Source of the DNA: Paenibacillus sp. H1-7
Lineage (GTDB): Bacteria; Bacillota; Bacilli; Paenibacillales; NBRC-103111
DNA: 64,000 nt
Reading direction: 5' to 3'
NCBI RefSeq assembly: GCF_022354825.1
Contig: NZ_CP031168.1
Location: forward strand, 6,387,501-6,451,500
Shown here piece by piece: positions 24,914 through 32,336 of this stretch (its first letter is position 1; each line of letters starts with the position of its first letter). The notes under the pieces are model-generated. The model was not told the DNA's origin. It did no database searches and saw only the letters and a list, made by a program, of their open reading frames with translations. The position numbers and the translations under genes were made by a program.

Positions 24914-26638
24914 ATGGCTACCAAATTACCTCAAGTACAAGCCGTTGTCGTCGGATTGGGCTGGACCGGCGGCGTCATCGCAGCCGAATTGACGAAAGCC
25001 GGCATCAAGGTTGTAGCCTTGGAACGGGGCAAAGGCAGAAAAACCGAGGACTATTACATGGTCCACGACGAGCTTCGCTATGCGCGCCAATACGGCCTCA
25101 TGCAAGACCTGTCCAAAGAAACGGTCACCTTCCGCAATACGGAAAAAGGAACGGCACTTCCGATGCGTTCCTACGGCTCCTTCCTTCTAGGCGAAGGCTT
25201 GGGCGGCGCAGGCGTCCATTGGAACGGTCAATATTTCCGCTTCCTGCCGTACGATTTTGAAATTTATACGAAGACGGTAGAACGCTATGGCGCGAAAAAA
25301 ATACCCGAAGGAATGACGATCCAAGACTGGGGCATTACTTACGACCAGCTGGAGCCTTATTTCGATAAGTTTGAAAAAACGGCCGGAATCTCCGGTGAAG
25401 CCGAGCAAAATCCGATGGTCGGCAAACGTTCCAATCCGTTTCCGACGCCGCCGATGAAAAAAACACCAAGCATCCTCATGTTCGAGGAAGCAAGCAAAAA
25501 GCTCGGCTACCATCCGTACATGTATCCTTCAGGCAACCTGTCGACGCAATATACGAACCCTGACGGGATTACCCGTGCAGCCTGTCAATACTGCGCCTTT
25601 TGCGAACGGTTCGGCTGCGAATACGGCGCGAAGGCAGATCCGGTCGTTACCGTCATCCCGGTAGCTCAAGCAACCGGCAATTTGGAAATTCGAACCGAAT
25701 CGAATGTGACCAAAATTTTGCACGACGGAAAAAAAGCAACAGGCGTCGTGTATGTGAATACCATCACAGGCGAAGAGTTCGAACAGCCTGCCGATATCGT
25801 CATCCTGACCAGCTACGTGTTCAACAATGTACGGCTGCTGCTCACATCGAAGCTGGGCAAGCCTTACGATCCGAAAACCGGCACCGGCGTCGTCGGAAGA
25901 AACTATGCGTACCAGGTGAACGGCGCTACCTCGGTCGGCTTTTATGACGATCAGGAGTTCAATCTGTATGCCGGCGCAGGCGCTCTTGGCAGCGAAATCG
26001 ATGATTTCAACGGCGACAACTTCGATCACAGCAGTCTGAATTTCATCCATGGCGCAGGGATTCGCATATCCCAAACCGGGCTTCGTCCGATTGACAATAA
26101 CTCGACGCCCAAAGGGACTCCGGGTTGGGGCAAGGAATTTAAGCAGGCCTCGATCAAATATGCCAACCGCGTCTTATCGGTAAGCGGTCAAGGCTCCAAC
26201 ATGCCGTGGAGACACCACTATCTGGATCTCGACCCTACATACAAGGATGCTTATGGTCTTCCGCTTATACGGATTACGTATGACTTCGAAGACCAGGACC
26301 GGGAGCTCGTGAAATTCATAGCCGAGAAAGCGGACGGCATCATGAAGGAAATGAAGCCAACCAAGCAGCAGACGAACGCCGAACTGAAAAACTACAACAT
26401 CGTGCCGTACCAATCGACTCATAATACGGGCGGTACGGTGATGGGCGCCGATCCGAACACTTCTGTCGTGAACAACTTCCTGCAAATGTGGGATGCGGAA
26501 AATGTGTTTATTATCGGGGCGTCGAATTTTGCCCATAACAGCGGATATAACCCGACGGCCGTGGTAGGAGCGTTATCTTACCGTGCGTCGGAGGGGATTT
26601 TGAAATATATCCAGCAGGGCGGCGGATCTTTAGTATAG
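24914..26638 (+). CDS. GMC-family flavoprotein dehydrogenase (gluconate 2-dehydrogenase-like large subunit)
   Basis: A 574-residue FAD enzyme. The dinucleotide loop is VVGLGWTGGVIAAELTKAG near residue 12, and GEGLGGAGVHWNGQ is the FAD-contacting GMC motif. A cysteine cluster CQYCAFCERFGC (Cys224, 227, 230, 235) could bind an iron-sulfur cluster, as in FAD-dependent glucose dehydrogenase. The C-terminal GMC domain has THNTGGTVMGADP and SNFAHNSGYNPT with the catalytic His. It has no signal peptide of its own and should be exported by the Tat-signal gamma partner encoded 15 bp upstream. The substrate is a sugar or sugar acid; which one cannot be determined. Confidence 0.88.
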   Translation: MATKLPQVQAVVVGLGWTGGVIAAELTKAGIKVVALERGKGRKTEDYYMVHDELRYARQYGLMQDLSKETVTFRNTEKGTALPMRSYGSFLLGEGLGGAGVHWNGQYFRFLPYDFEIYTKTVERYGAKKIPEGMTIQDWGITYDQLEPYFDKFEKTAGISGEAEQNPMVGKRSNPFPTPPMKKTPSILMFEEASKKLGYHPYMYPSGNLSTQYTNPDGITRAACQYCAFCERFGCEYGAKADPVVTVIPVAQATGNLEIRTESNVTKILHDGKKATGVVYVNTITGEEFEQPADIVILTSYVFNNVRLLLTSKLGKPYDPKTGTGVVGRNYAYQVNGATSVGFYDDQEFNLYAGAGALGSEIDDFNGDNFDHSSLNFIHGAGIRISQTGLRPIDNNSTPKGTPGWGKEFKQASIKYANRVLSVSGQGSNMPWRHHYLDLDPTYKDAYGLPLIRITYDFEDQDRELVKFIAEKADGIMKEMKPTKQQTNAELKNYNIVPYQSTHNTGGTVMGADPNTSVVNNFLQMWDAENVFIIGASNFAHNSGYNPTAVVGALSYRASEGILKYIQQGGGSLV

Positions 26639-26653
26639 CGGGGTGAACCGTTC

Positions 26654-27382
26654 GTGGAAGCCAATGAAGATCTGGTAGAGCACCTGACCGAAGTAAGAAA
26701 ACGGCTCATCATCGTGGTCGTCTGGTTCGTCCTGGCATTGTGCACCGGACTGTACGTCTCCCCGGCCATATTGGAGTATATCCGCTCCAGACCTGCCGCA
26801 ATGGACGTGCAGTGGAACGTATTTTCGTTCACCGACGGCCTGTTCATCTACATGAAATGCGCGTTCGTATTCGCGGTGTTCGTGACGCTGCCTATCCTGC
26901 TCTATCACGTATGGGCGTTCGTTCGACCCGGCTTGACCGATTCGGAGGCTAAGGAAACTTTCGCCTACATACCGGCTTCGTTCTTCCTTTTCTTGTCAGG
27001 AATTGCGTTTAGCTATTATGTGGTGTTTCCGATGATGGTCCAATTCATGAAAAAGATGAATCAAACGATCGGTGCTGTGGAAACATACGGGATAGACAAA
27101 TATTTTTCTTTCATGTTCAATGTGATCTTCCCTCTCGCCATCGCGTTCGAGATGCCTGTCGTCGTGCTGTTTCTGACACGAATCGGCGTGCTCACGCCGG
27201 AGAGGCTGAAGAAAACGAGAAAATACGCATACCTGGGACTAGCGATCACCGGCTCGTGCATTTCGCCTCCGGATTTCGTATCTCATCTGTCCGTCACAAT
27301 TCCGCTGCTGATTTTATTCGAGCTTAGCGTGATCGTGTCCGGCCAATATTACCGCAAGCTGTCGGCGATGCCAAACCCGTAG
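26654..27382 (+). CDS. tatC: Sec-independent translocase TatC
   Basis: A 242-residue six-helix protein. The GTG at 26654 has GGGGTGA upstream. The cytoplasmic N-terminus LVEHLTEVRKRL holds the conserved glutamate that contacts the twin-arginine peptide. Typical TatC features follow: FVRPGLTDSEAKETFAYIPA, SYYVVFPMMVQFM and ITGSCISPPDFVSHL. Together with the small TatA it would form the minimal TatAC system of Gram-positives. It lies 15 bp after the flavoprotein gene and is presumably dedicated to that substrate, as TatAd-TatCd is to PhoD in B. subtilis. Confidence 0.93.
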   Translation: MEANEDLVEHLTEVRKRLIIVVVWFVLALCTGLYVSPAILEYIRSRPAAMDVQWNVFSFTDGLFIYMKCAFVFAVFVTLPILLYHVWAFVRPGLTDSEAKETFAYIPASFFLFLSGIAFSYYVVFPMMVQFMKKMNQTIGAVETYGIDKYFSFMFNVIFPLAIAFEMPVVVLFLTRIGVLTPERLKKTRKYAYLGLAITGSCISPPDFVSHLSVTIPLLILFELSVIVSGQYYRKLSAMPNP

Positions 27383-27457
27383 CGCTTCAAGTGGCCTCGA
27401 CTGGTTTGGATTACTTCCGGGCTAGGGTAATAGGATGTACAAGCCCAACTCAGCAGC

Positions 27458-27571
27458 GCTTTCGAAGTAAGTTTTCTTACGAAAACTCAAGTACCGCTTT
27501 CGATGCCAGTTTTATTACGAAAACTCAAGTAATGCTTTCGATGCCAGTTTTGCCTACGGCAAAACTCTTAG
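27458..27571 (+). repeat. Three tandem 38-bp hairpin repeats between tatC and tatA
   Basis: Each unit begins GCTTTCGA (27458, 27496, 27534), a period of exactly 38. Each contains an inverted repeat: AGTTTTC/GAAAACT in unit 1, AGTTTT/AAAACT in unit 2, AGTTTTGCC/GGCAAAACT in unit 3. Stem bases change in a compensated way around a TAC loop, so the RNA hairpin, not the sequence, is kept. The last unit ends immediately before the AGGAGG of tatA. Similar GCTTTCG...AAAACTC elements are, from memory, dispersed in Paenibacillus intergenic regions. Possible roles are mRNA processing or attenuation that sets the TatA:TatC ratio. Confidence 0.8.
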
Positions 27572-27582
27572 GAGGAAAAAAC

Positions 27583-27786
27583 ATGTTCAACAACATCGGG
27601 GTTTCAGGGCTGATCATCATCTTGATCATTGCGCTGATCGTATTCGGTCCGGCCAAGCTTCCGCAGCTCGGAAGAGCGTTCGGCGATACGCTTCGCGAAT
27701 TCCGCAATTCGACAAGAGGCATGGTCGATGACGGAGACGATAAAAGAGATGAACCCATCAAGCACGCACTGGAGGAATTGAAATGA
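27583..27786 (+). CDS. tatA: Sec-independent translocase TatA
   Basis: A 67-residue protein: one membrane helix GVSGLIIILIIALIVFGPAK, the hinge FGPAKLPQLGRAFGDTL, an amphipathic helix, and a short acidic tail DDGDDKRDEP. TatA forms the pore and also takes the TatB role in Gram-positives. AGGAGG precedes the ATG. Its TGA overlaps the ATG of the cytochrome c gene (ATGA). The 200-bp gap before it is occupied by hairpin repeats. Confidence 0.93.
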   Translation: MFNNIGVSGLIIILIIALIVFGPAKLPQLGRAFGDTLREFRNSTRGMVDDGDDKRDEPIKHALEELK

Positions 27787-28154
27787 AAAAATGGCACCTG
27801 CTGTTACTAACGATCCTGTTCGTCTTAAGCATGACGGCCTGTGGAGGCGGCAAAACAGCGACGCCTACCCCTTCGCCATCTCCATCCCCTGCAGCCGGAG
27901 GCACAACCGGCGGTACGGCTGGAGGCGGTACGGTTAATGCCGAAGCGATTTACAAGCAAAGCTGTATGGCTTGCCACGGCGGCAACCTGGAAGGGAAAAC
28001 AGGCCCGAGCCTAGCTGCTGTCGGCGGCAAATTAAACAAAGATCAAATCGCCACCAAAATCTCCAATGGCGGGGGCGGTATGCCAGCCTTCAAAAATCAG
28101 CTGAAGGATACCGAGGTTCAAGGGCTTGCCGACTGGCTGGCGGCCAAAAAATAG
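27783..28154 (+). CDS. Cytochrome c551-type lipoprotein
   Basis: A 123-residue lipoprotein. The signal peptide ends in the lipobox LSMTAC, with Cys20 lipidated. A Pro/Ser/Gly/Thr linker (PTPSPSPSPAAGG) then leads to a small cytochrome c domain. Haem binding is CMACH (Cys61, Cys64, His65); Met100 in GGMPAF is the sixth ligand. It resembles CccB, c-551 of Bacillus. Translational coupling to tatA and the position after a gluconate-dehydrogenase-like flavoprotein suggest that it takes electrons from that enzyme into the respiratory chain, in place of the multihaem subunit of proteobacterial homologues. Confidence 0.88.
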   Translation: MKKWHLLLLTILFVLSMTACGGGKTATPTPSPSPSPAAGGTTGGTAGGGTVNAEAIYKQSCMACHGGNLEGKTGPSLAAVGGKLNKDQIATKISNGGGGMPAFKNQLKDTEVQGLADWLAAKK

Positions 28155-28159
28155 CATTA

Positions 28160-28195
28160 AAAAGAGAAGGCCCCCAAGCCTTCTCTTTCTTTTTT
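28160..28195 (+). terminator. Intrinsic terminator of Tat-dehydrogenase operon
   Basis: AAAGAGAAGGC and GCCTTCTCTTT form an 11-bp stem, followed by CTTTTTT. It also has an A run upstream and may serve the convergent zinc-ribbon gene. Confidence 0.85.
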
Positions 28196-28202
28196 ACAAG
28201 CC

Positions 28203-28664
28203 TTAGATGACGACGCCGCAATGAGCGCAAAACTTGGCATCCATTTCGTTGTAATTTTTGCAGGAACGGCACATGACCTGAACTGCCTCGTCCGACTCCT
28301 CCGTACGCTGGAAATCTTGAAACTGGAACCCGCACACCGGACAAAATTTTACGTCGCTCGCAACGACTTTCCCGCACCGGCATTCTTTTTCATTTTTGGC
28401 CAGCTTGATTTTGACTTCCAACGCCTGAATGCCCTGCTTCAGCAGAGCAATATGGTCGCAGTATGCTGCTACGTCCCGCTCGGAGCTCTTCCAGTTGCCG
28501 GCTGTATGCGATTGATATATCGATTCTCCGATCAATGTGAACGCCTTCTCGATTTCTTTCTCTTTCGAAGCGATTTGCGTTCTAAGCTTCGTCATTTCTA
28601 CGGTTTGCTGCGCTTTTTTGGCGGCCTCGGACGCTCCTTGCTTCATTTTGTCGAAAAATGACAT
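28203..28664 (-). CDS. Zinc-ribbon protein with helical N-terminus
   Basis: A 153-residue protein. The ATG at 28664 has GGGAGG upstream; a reading from 28709 lacks one. Residues 1-85 are helical (MSFFDKMKQGASEAAKKAQQ, LRTQIASKEKEIEKAFTLIG). Two zinc ribbons follow, CRCG/CPVCG and CRSC/CAHCG, each CxC or CxxC paired with CxxC. No known enzymatic domain is present. Such YvlB/DUF-type zinc-ribbon proteins are common in Paenibacillus; function is unknown. Confidence 0.72.
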   Translation of the reverse strand: MSFFDKMKQGASEAAKKAQQTVEMTKLRTQIASKEKEIEKAFTLIGESIYQSHTAGNWKSSERDVAAYCDHIALLKQGIQALEVKIKLAKNEKECRCGKVVASDVKFCPVCGFQFQDFQRTEESDEAVQVMCRSCKNYNEMDAKFCAHCGVVI

Positions 28665-28759
28665 CGGACAAGCCTCCCTTGGATCTTCTGATTTCTTATC
28701 ATTATCCATATGACGGAACCTACCCTCCGCATGCCATTTTCAACCAGAGATCATTGTGA

Positions 28760-28802
28760 TAAAAAAGCCCCACCCCGGCTATATCAGCAGGAATGGAGCT
28801 TA
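28760..28802 (-). terminator. Terminator of ccdC
   Basis: Read on the minus strand, AAGCTCCATTCC pairs (with G-U pairs) with GGGGTGGGGCTT, followed by TTTTTT. It is 20 bp after the ccdC stop. Confidence 0.7.
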
Positions 28803-28822
28803 GCAGCAATACTTATGGATAA

Positions 28823-29305
28823 TTAGTTCGCAGCTTCTTGACTTTGCAGCTTGCGAAATTTGGCATACATAGCGAGCCGCCACGGAAGAAGCATACCGAA
28901 AGCAAGCAGGAAAAAGATCGCGCCGGTCTGCGGCAATGACACATACTGCTCAATAACCTGCCGCAGCAGCACACGGATAAGCAGCAAGCCGATAAGAATG
29001 AACGCAAATACTTTCGACTTTTTCATATAAACGTGTCCTTCACGCTGCTCTAACTGCGAATACCGTATTAACGGATACGAGAACAAAAGGGCGCCGATCA
29101 GCAGTGCGGCGATGCCCCAAGTAAAGGGAATGCGGGTGAAGGGAACCGCGAACATAAGAAAGCCCGTACTCATAGCCAGCGGCGGAATAAGCAGCTTTCT
29201 CGGATTAACCGGCTTATTGGTCGAACGCATACGGACAAGCATTGCCATCGTTGCCGTCATCGCAGCGCCTATCGTCACGGTCGTTTGCAAATTTACGATA
29301 TGCAT
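28823..29305 (-). CDS. ccdC: CcdC-family membrane protein
   Basis: A 160-residue polytopic protein. The ATG at 29305 is preceded by GGTGAG. It has about four or five membrane segments. Matching the Bacillus CcdC pattern are RSTNKPVNPRKLLIPPLAMS, TGFLMFAVP, VYMKKSKVFAFILIGLLLIR and FLLAFGMLLPWRLAMYAKFR. CcdC is encoded with the CcdA thiol-disulfide protein of cytochrome c maturation in Bacillus, though it is not essential there. Here it stands alone, but next to an operon with a cytochrome c gene, a suggestive neighbourhood. Confidence 0.85.
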   Translation of the reverse strand: MHIVNLQTTVTIGAAMTATMAMLVRMRSTNKPVNPRKLLIPPLAMSTGFLMFAVPFTRIPFTWGIAALLIGALLFSYPLIRYSQLEQREGHVYMKKSKVFAFILIGLLLIRVLLRQVIEQYVSLPQTGAIFFLLAFGMLLPWRLAMYAKFRKLQSQEAAN

Positions 29306-29409
29306 GTCGCTCACCGTCCTGTATTTTAAGAAATCGATCATCACTCGATCCGATAGCTCATTCATCTATTCTTATAGTATAACGAATACGATTGCGTAAA
29401 GTAAGTATG

Positions 29410-30378
29410 TTACTGCTGGAACTTTTGGTCGCGAATGAAGCGGATTCTCGTCTGGATATGGTCGCGGCTCGTAAAATGCCCGTTGAACGGAAACACGCAT
29501 AAATGCTTGTCTGCCGTTATCCGGTTGTACACCGCAAAGATCGTTTCGGGCATGCAGACAGTGTCTTTCAGCCCTACGGACATCAGCACCGGCTTGTTCA
29601 GCTTGTGGACGAGGTTCAGCATGTCGAAATAGCTCAACGTGTACAGCACCTGCTCCAATGACTCCGGATGGCTTGACACGAAGTCCGCCGCTTCCTTCAG
29701 CGATCCCGTCGAATGGAAGATGCCGAAATCCATATGGCACATGTTAGGGATGTCCGCAATCACTTTGCACGGAATGTCGCTTAACGCACCGGTTATTAGC
29801 GCAAGTCCGCCTCCCTGACTCTCCCCGGAGACGATAATGGAGCCTGGATCGATCTCCGGCTGCTGCGCAGCCCATTGCACGGCTTTGATCGCATCGACCG
29901 TAATAGCGCGGTAGTAGCTTTGGTAAGGATCCAAAATCCCTTGAGTGATCCAGCCTTTTCTCATCCCGTAATGCAGGGGCAGAAGATTGCCGGTCTCACC
30001 GCCTTGTCCCCTTACATCGACCGCAAAGACAGCGAAGCTCGCCAAAAGCCAGGCTGCATGATGCTCGGGAATCCCCTTGCTTCCGGTATACCCATGGAAG
30101 GAAACGATGCAAGGCAGCGCTTCGCCCGATTGCATAGAGAACCGCGGCAGCAGATACCATCCTTTAATAGGCGTAGCGTCAAACCCGTTATAAGTCACAC
30201 GGTACGCGTCGATATAGGCCGAGCTCGTTGAAGTAAGCTCCCTTCGGTCATGGAACGGAGCCTTCGCGCTCTCCTGCAATGTCGCTGTCCAAAACACATC
30301 AAGATCGGCCGGAGGTGTCGGCTCAGGATGATAGGCGTAAAGCTCCGCTTGTTTTTTATCCAAGTAATGAATAACCAT
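29410..30378 (-). CDS. CE7-family acetyl esterase (acetyl xylan esterase / cephalosporin-C deacetylase)
   Basis: A 322-residue alpha/beta hydrolase with every CE7 hallmark: RGQGGE, nucleophile Ser in VSGESQGGGLA, Asp in VGLKDTVCMPE and His near the C-terminus in FNGHFTSRD. The N-terminus MVIHYLDKKQAELYAYHPEP with DLDVFW is also typical of CE7. It lacks a signal peptide, as usual; these cytoplasmic hexamers deacetylate imported xylo-oligosaccharides or cephalosporin C. The ATG at 30378 is preceded by AAGGA. No other xylan genes are adjacent. Confidence 0.9.
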   Translation of the reverse strand: MVIHYLDKKQAELYAYHPEPTPPADLDVFWTATLQESAKAPFHDRRELTSTSSAYIDAYRVTYNGFDATPIKGWYLLPRFSMQSGEALPCIVSFHGYTGSKGIPEHHAAWLLASFAVFAVDVRGQGGETGNLLPLHYGMRKGWITQGILDPYQSYYRAITVDAIKAVQWAAQQPEIDPGSIIVSGESQGGGLALITGALSDIPCKVIADIPNMCHMDFGIFHSTGSLKEAADFVSSHPESLEQVLYTLSYFDMLNLVHKLNKPVLMSVGLKDTVCMPETIFAVYNRITADKHLCVFPFNGHFTSRDHIQTRIRFIRDQKFQQ

Positions 30379-30601
30379 CACGTCCTTGTTTTATTATTAA
30401 CTATATAGGATAAGGTCCGGATAAGGCAATGCTTTCCATTCGAAGAATCGTCCTGCACTCGGAACCAAACGGTGTATTTACAATTTACGGGTTAGGTGCT
30501 AATGTGGTTATTAAACATATATATATAAAATGTTTTAAAATATGCGACACTTGTTCGTACCTTGCACTTGGCAAGACAACAAACTACAGGAGGCTACCGT
30601 T

Positions 30602-31861
30602 ATGAAAGAACGACCGGCGGATTCGACACCATCATCCATCCAGCCTTCGGCTAAAGAGCCGTTGTGGACCAGCCGTTTTATTATGCTGTCCGTTGCCAAT
30701 CTCTTTTTGTTTTTTGGCTTTCAAATGCTGCTGCCAACCATCCCGGCCTATGTAACTCAATTGGGAGGCGATAATTCCGCCATCGGCATGGTTATTTTCA
30801 TTCTTACGTTGTCCGCGCTGATCGTCCGGCCTTTTTCCGGCGCGGCACTCGATATGTTCTCAGGCAGACTAATTCTTGTAGTCGGCTCGATCATTACTTT
30901 GATAGCTATCGGAAGCTATATTATCGCCGCCAGCGTAGGGATCATCTATTTGCTCCGCGTCGTTCACGGCATCGGCTGGGGCATTTCGACGACGACGTAC
31001 GGGACGATGGCTTCCGACATCATCCCCGCTTCCCGGCGAGGTGAAGGCATGGGGTATTTCGGTCTAGCTTCTACGCTGGCCATGGCATTGGGCCCTATGA
31101 GCGGTATCGCTATTATGAAAACCTATGATTACTCCGTCTTGTTTATCGTCTCGTTCTCGTTGACCTTCTGCTCGCTGCTGGTTTCCTTGCTGCTTCGAGG
31201 AAGCGGCAAACCGTCGAAGGAGGCTACTGCGAATAAGACGGCGCCTGCAATTCCCGCGGCCAACAGCAGTCTGCTGTCCCGACTTGTCGACAAGCAAGCA
31301 TTGTTCCCGTCGCTTCTGGTGCTGCTCATCGCCGTTACATACGGAGGGATCGTGAGCTTCATAACCTTATTCGGCAATGAGCAAAATATCGCTAATGTCG
31401 GCTGGTTTTTCTCGGTTAATGCACTGATGCTGTTTCTGGTGAGACCGGTATCCGGCAAAATATTCGATACCAAAGGTCATGTATGGGTTCTCCTCCCGGG
31501 AGCCGTGTTCAGCCTCGCCGGGCTGCTTCTTCTGTCCTACACGTCGGGGACTCCGATGCTGATGCTGGCCGCCGCCTGCTACGGCATCGGATTCGGCGCG
31601 ATCCAGCCTTCGCTTCAGGCATGGACCGTGCAGAGGGCCGCTCCCGACCGGCGCGGCGCGGCTAACGCGACCTTTTTCTCGGCGTTCGATCTCGGGATCG
31701 GCCTCGGCGCTTTAATTCTCGGCCCCATCGCTGCAGCGACCAACTATGCGGTGATGTACCGGCTGTCAGGCATCATGTTCGTAATCTACCTGGTCGTCTA
31801 CGTTGTCTACATCGGGCGGGAGCGGAAGACTGCACTCCTCGGCAGCACTTCGAGTAGCTAA
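30602..31861 (+). CDS. MFS transporter, drug-efflux-like
   Basis: A 419-residue, 12-helix transporter. The ATG at 30602 has CAGGAGG upstream. It starts with a polar 25-residue segment, then helix 1 FIMLSVANLFLFFGFQMLLP. Motif-like features are RPFSGAALDMFSGRLILVVG (motif A region), RVVHGIGWGISTTTYGTMAS (motif B) and ALGPMSGIAI. These features suit YfcJ/YhhS-type drug or arabinose efflux carriers. The substrate is unknown. Downstream lies a 114-bp tandem repeat. Confidence 0.85.
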   Translation: MKERPADSTPSSIQPSAKEPLWTSRFIMLSVANLFLFFGFQMLLPTIPAYVTQLGGDNSAIGMVIFILTLSALIVRPFSGAALDMFSGRLILVVGSIITLIAIGSYIIAASVGIIYLLRVVHGIGWGISTTTYGTMASDIIPASRRGEGMGYFGLASTLAMALGPMSGIAIMKTYDYSVLFIVSFSLTFCSLLVSLLLRGSGKPSKEATANKTAPAIPAANSSLLSRLVDKQALFPSLLVLLIAVTYGGIVSFITLFGNEQNIANVGWFFSVNALMLFLVRPVSGKIFDTKGHVWVLLPGAVFSLAGLLLLSYTSGTPMLMLAAACYGIGFGAIQPSLQAWTVQRAAPDRRGAANATFFSAFDLGIGLGALILGPIAAATNYAVMYRLSGIMFVIYLVVYVVYIGRERKTALLGSTSSS

Positions 31862-31886
31862 GGAGTGCTGCTGGAAGGGTTAAGGG

Positions 31887-32192
31887 CTGTAAGACGGAAA
31901 TTCCGCCTTACTAGGCCCTGCGGCGCTGGCGACCGCTTCTGTAAGACGGAAAAAGCGGCTTACAGCGCCGGAGAGGCCGCGCGGCGGCGGCTTTCTCCCG
32001 CTGTAACGCGGAAATTCCGCCTTACAAGGCCTTGCGGCGCTGACGGACGCTTCTGTAAGACGGAAAAAGCGGCTTACAGCGCCGGGGAGGCCGCGCGGGG
32101 GCGGCTTTCTCCCGCTGTAACACGGAAATTCCGCCTTACAAGGCCCTACGGCGCTGACGGATGCTTCTGTAAGACGGAAATTCCGGCTTACA
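31887..32192. repeat. 114-bp tandem repeat with six palindromic hairpins
   Basis: Palindromes of type A (near-perfect, CTGTAAGaCGGAAaTTCC and onward to CTTAC) begin at 31887, 32001 and 32115. Type B (CTGTAAG...CTTACAG around a GGAAAAAGC core) begin at 31939, 32053 and 32167, the last being A-like in its core. Every interval A-A and B-B is exactly 114 bp. About 2.7 copies are present, separated by GC-rich spacers. It fills most of a 475-bp gap (31862-32336) between the MFS gene and the terminator of the beta-helix gene. An open frame of 110 codons crosses it, but only because 114 is a multiple of three. Confidence 0.85.
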
Positions 32193-32273
32193 AATGAGCT
32201 GCCGCAAAGCGCGGCGTAGCCCGCTCGTAAGATCCTGCAATCAGACGCCCGTGCCCTCTGATCAGAACAAAAG

Positions 32274-32320
32274 AAAAGTCGTAGTTATGCTGCCCAAGGG
32301 CAATATAACTACGACTTTTT
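32274..32320. terminator. Intrinsic terminator, bidirectional
   Basis: AAAAGTCGTAGTTAT (32274-32288) pairs with ATAACTACGACTTTT (32304-32318), with inner TGCCC/GGGCA. The plus side has TTTTTT and the minus side TTTTCTTTTG. It ends the beta-helix gene and possibly any readthrough from the MFS gene. Confidence 0.85.
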
Positions 32321-32336
32321 TCAATTTACAGCTTCA

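Noticed and set aside
27458..27571. Tandem 38-bp repeats as a CRISPR array
   Set aside because: The units are contiguous, with no unique spacers, and contain a covarying hairpin; no cas genes are near.
31865..32197. 110-codon repeat-encoded protein downstream of the MFS gene
   Set aside because: The frame stays open only because the DNA repeat is 114 bp, a multiple of three. No ribosome site; the sequence is dominated by palindromes.
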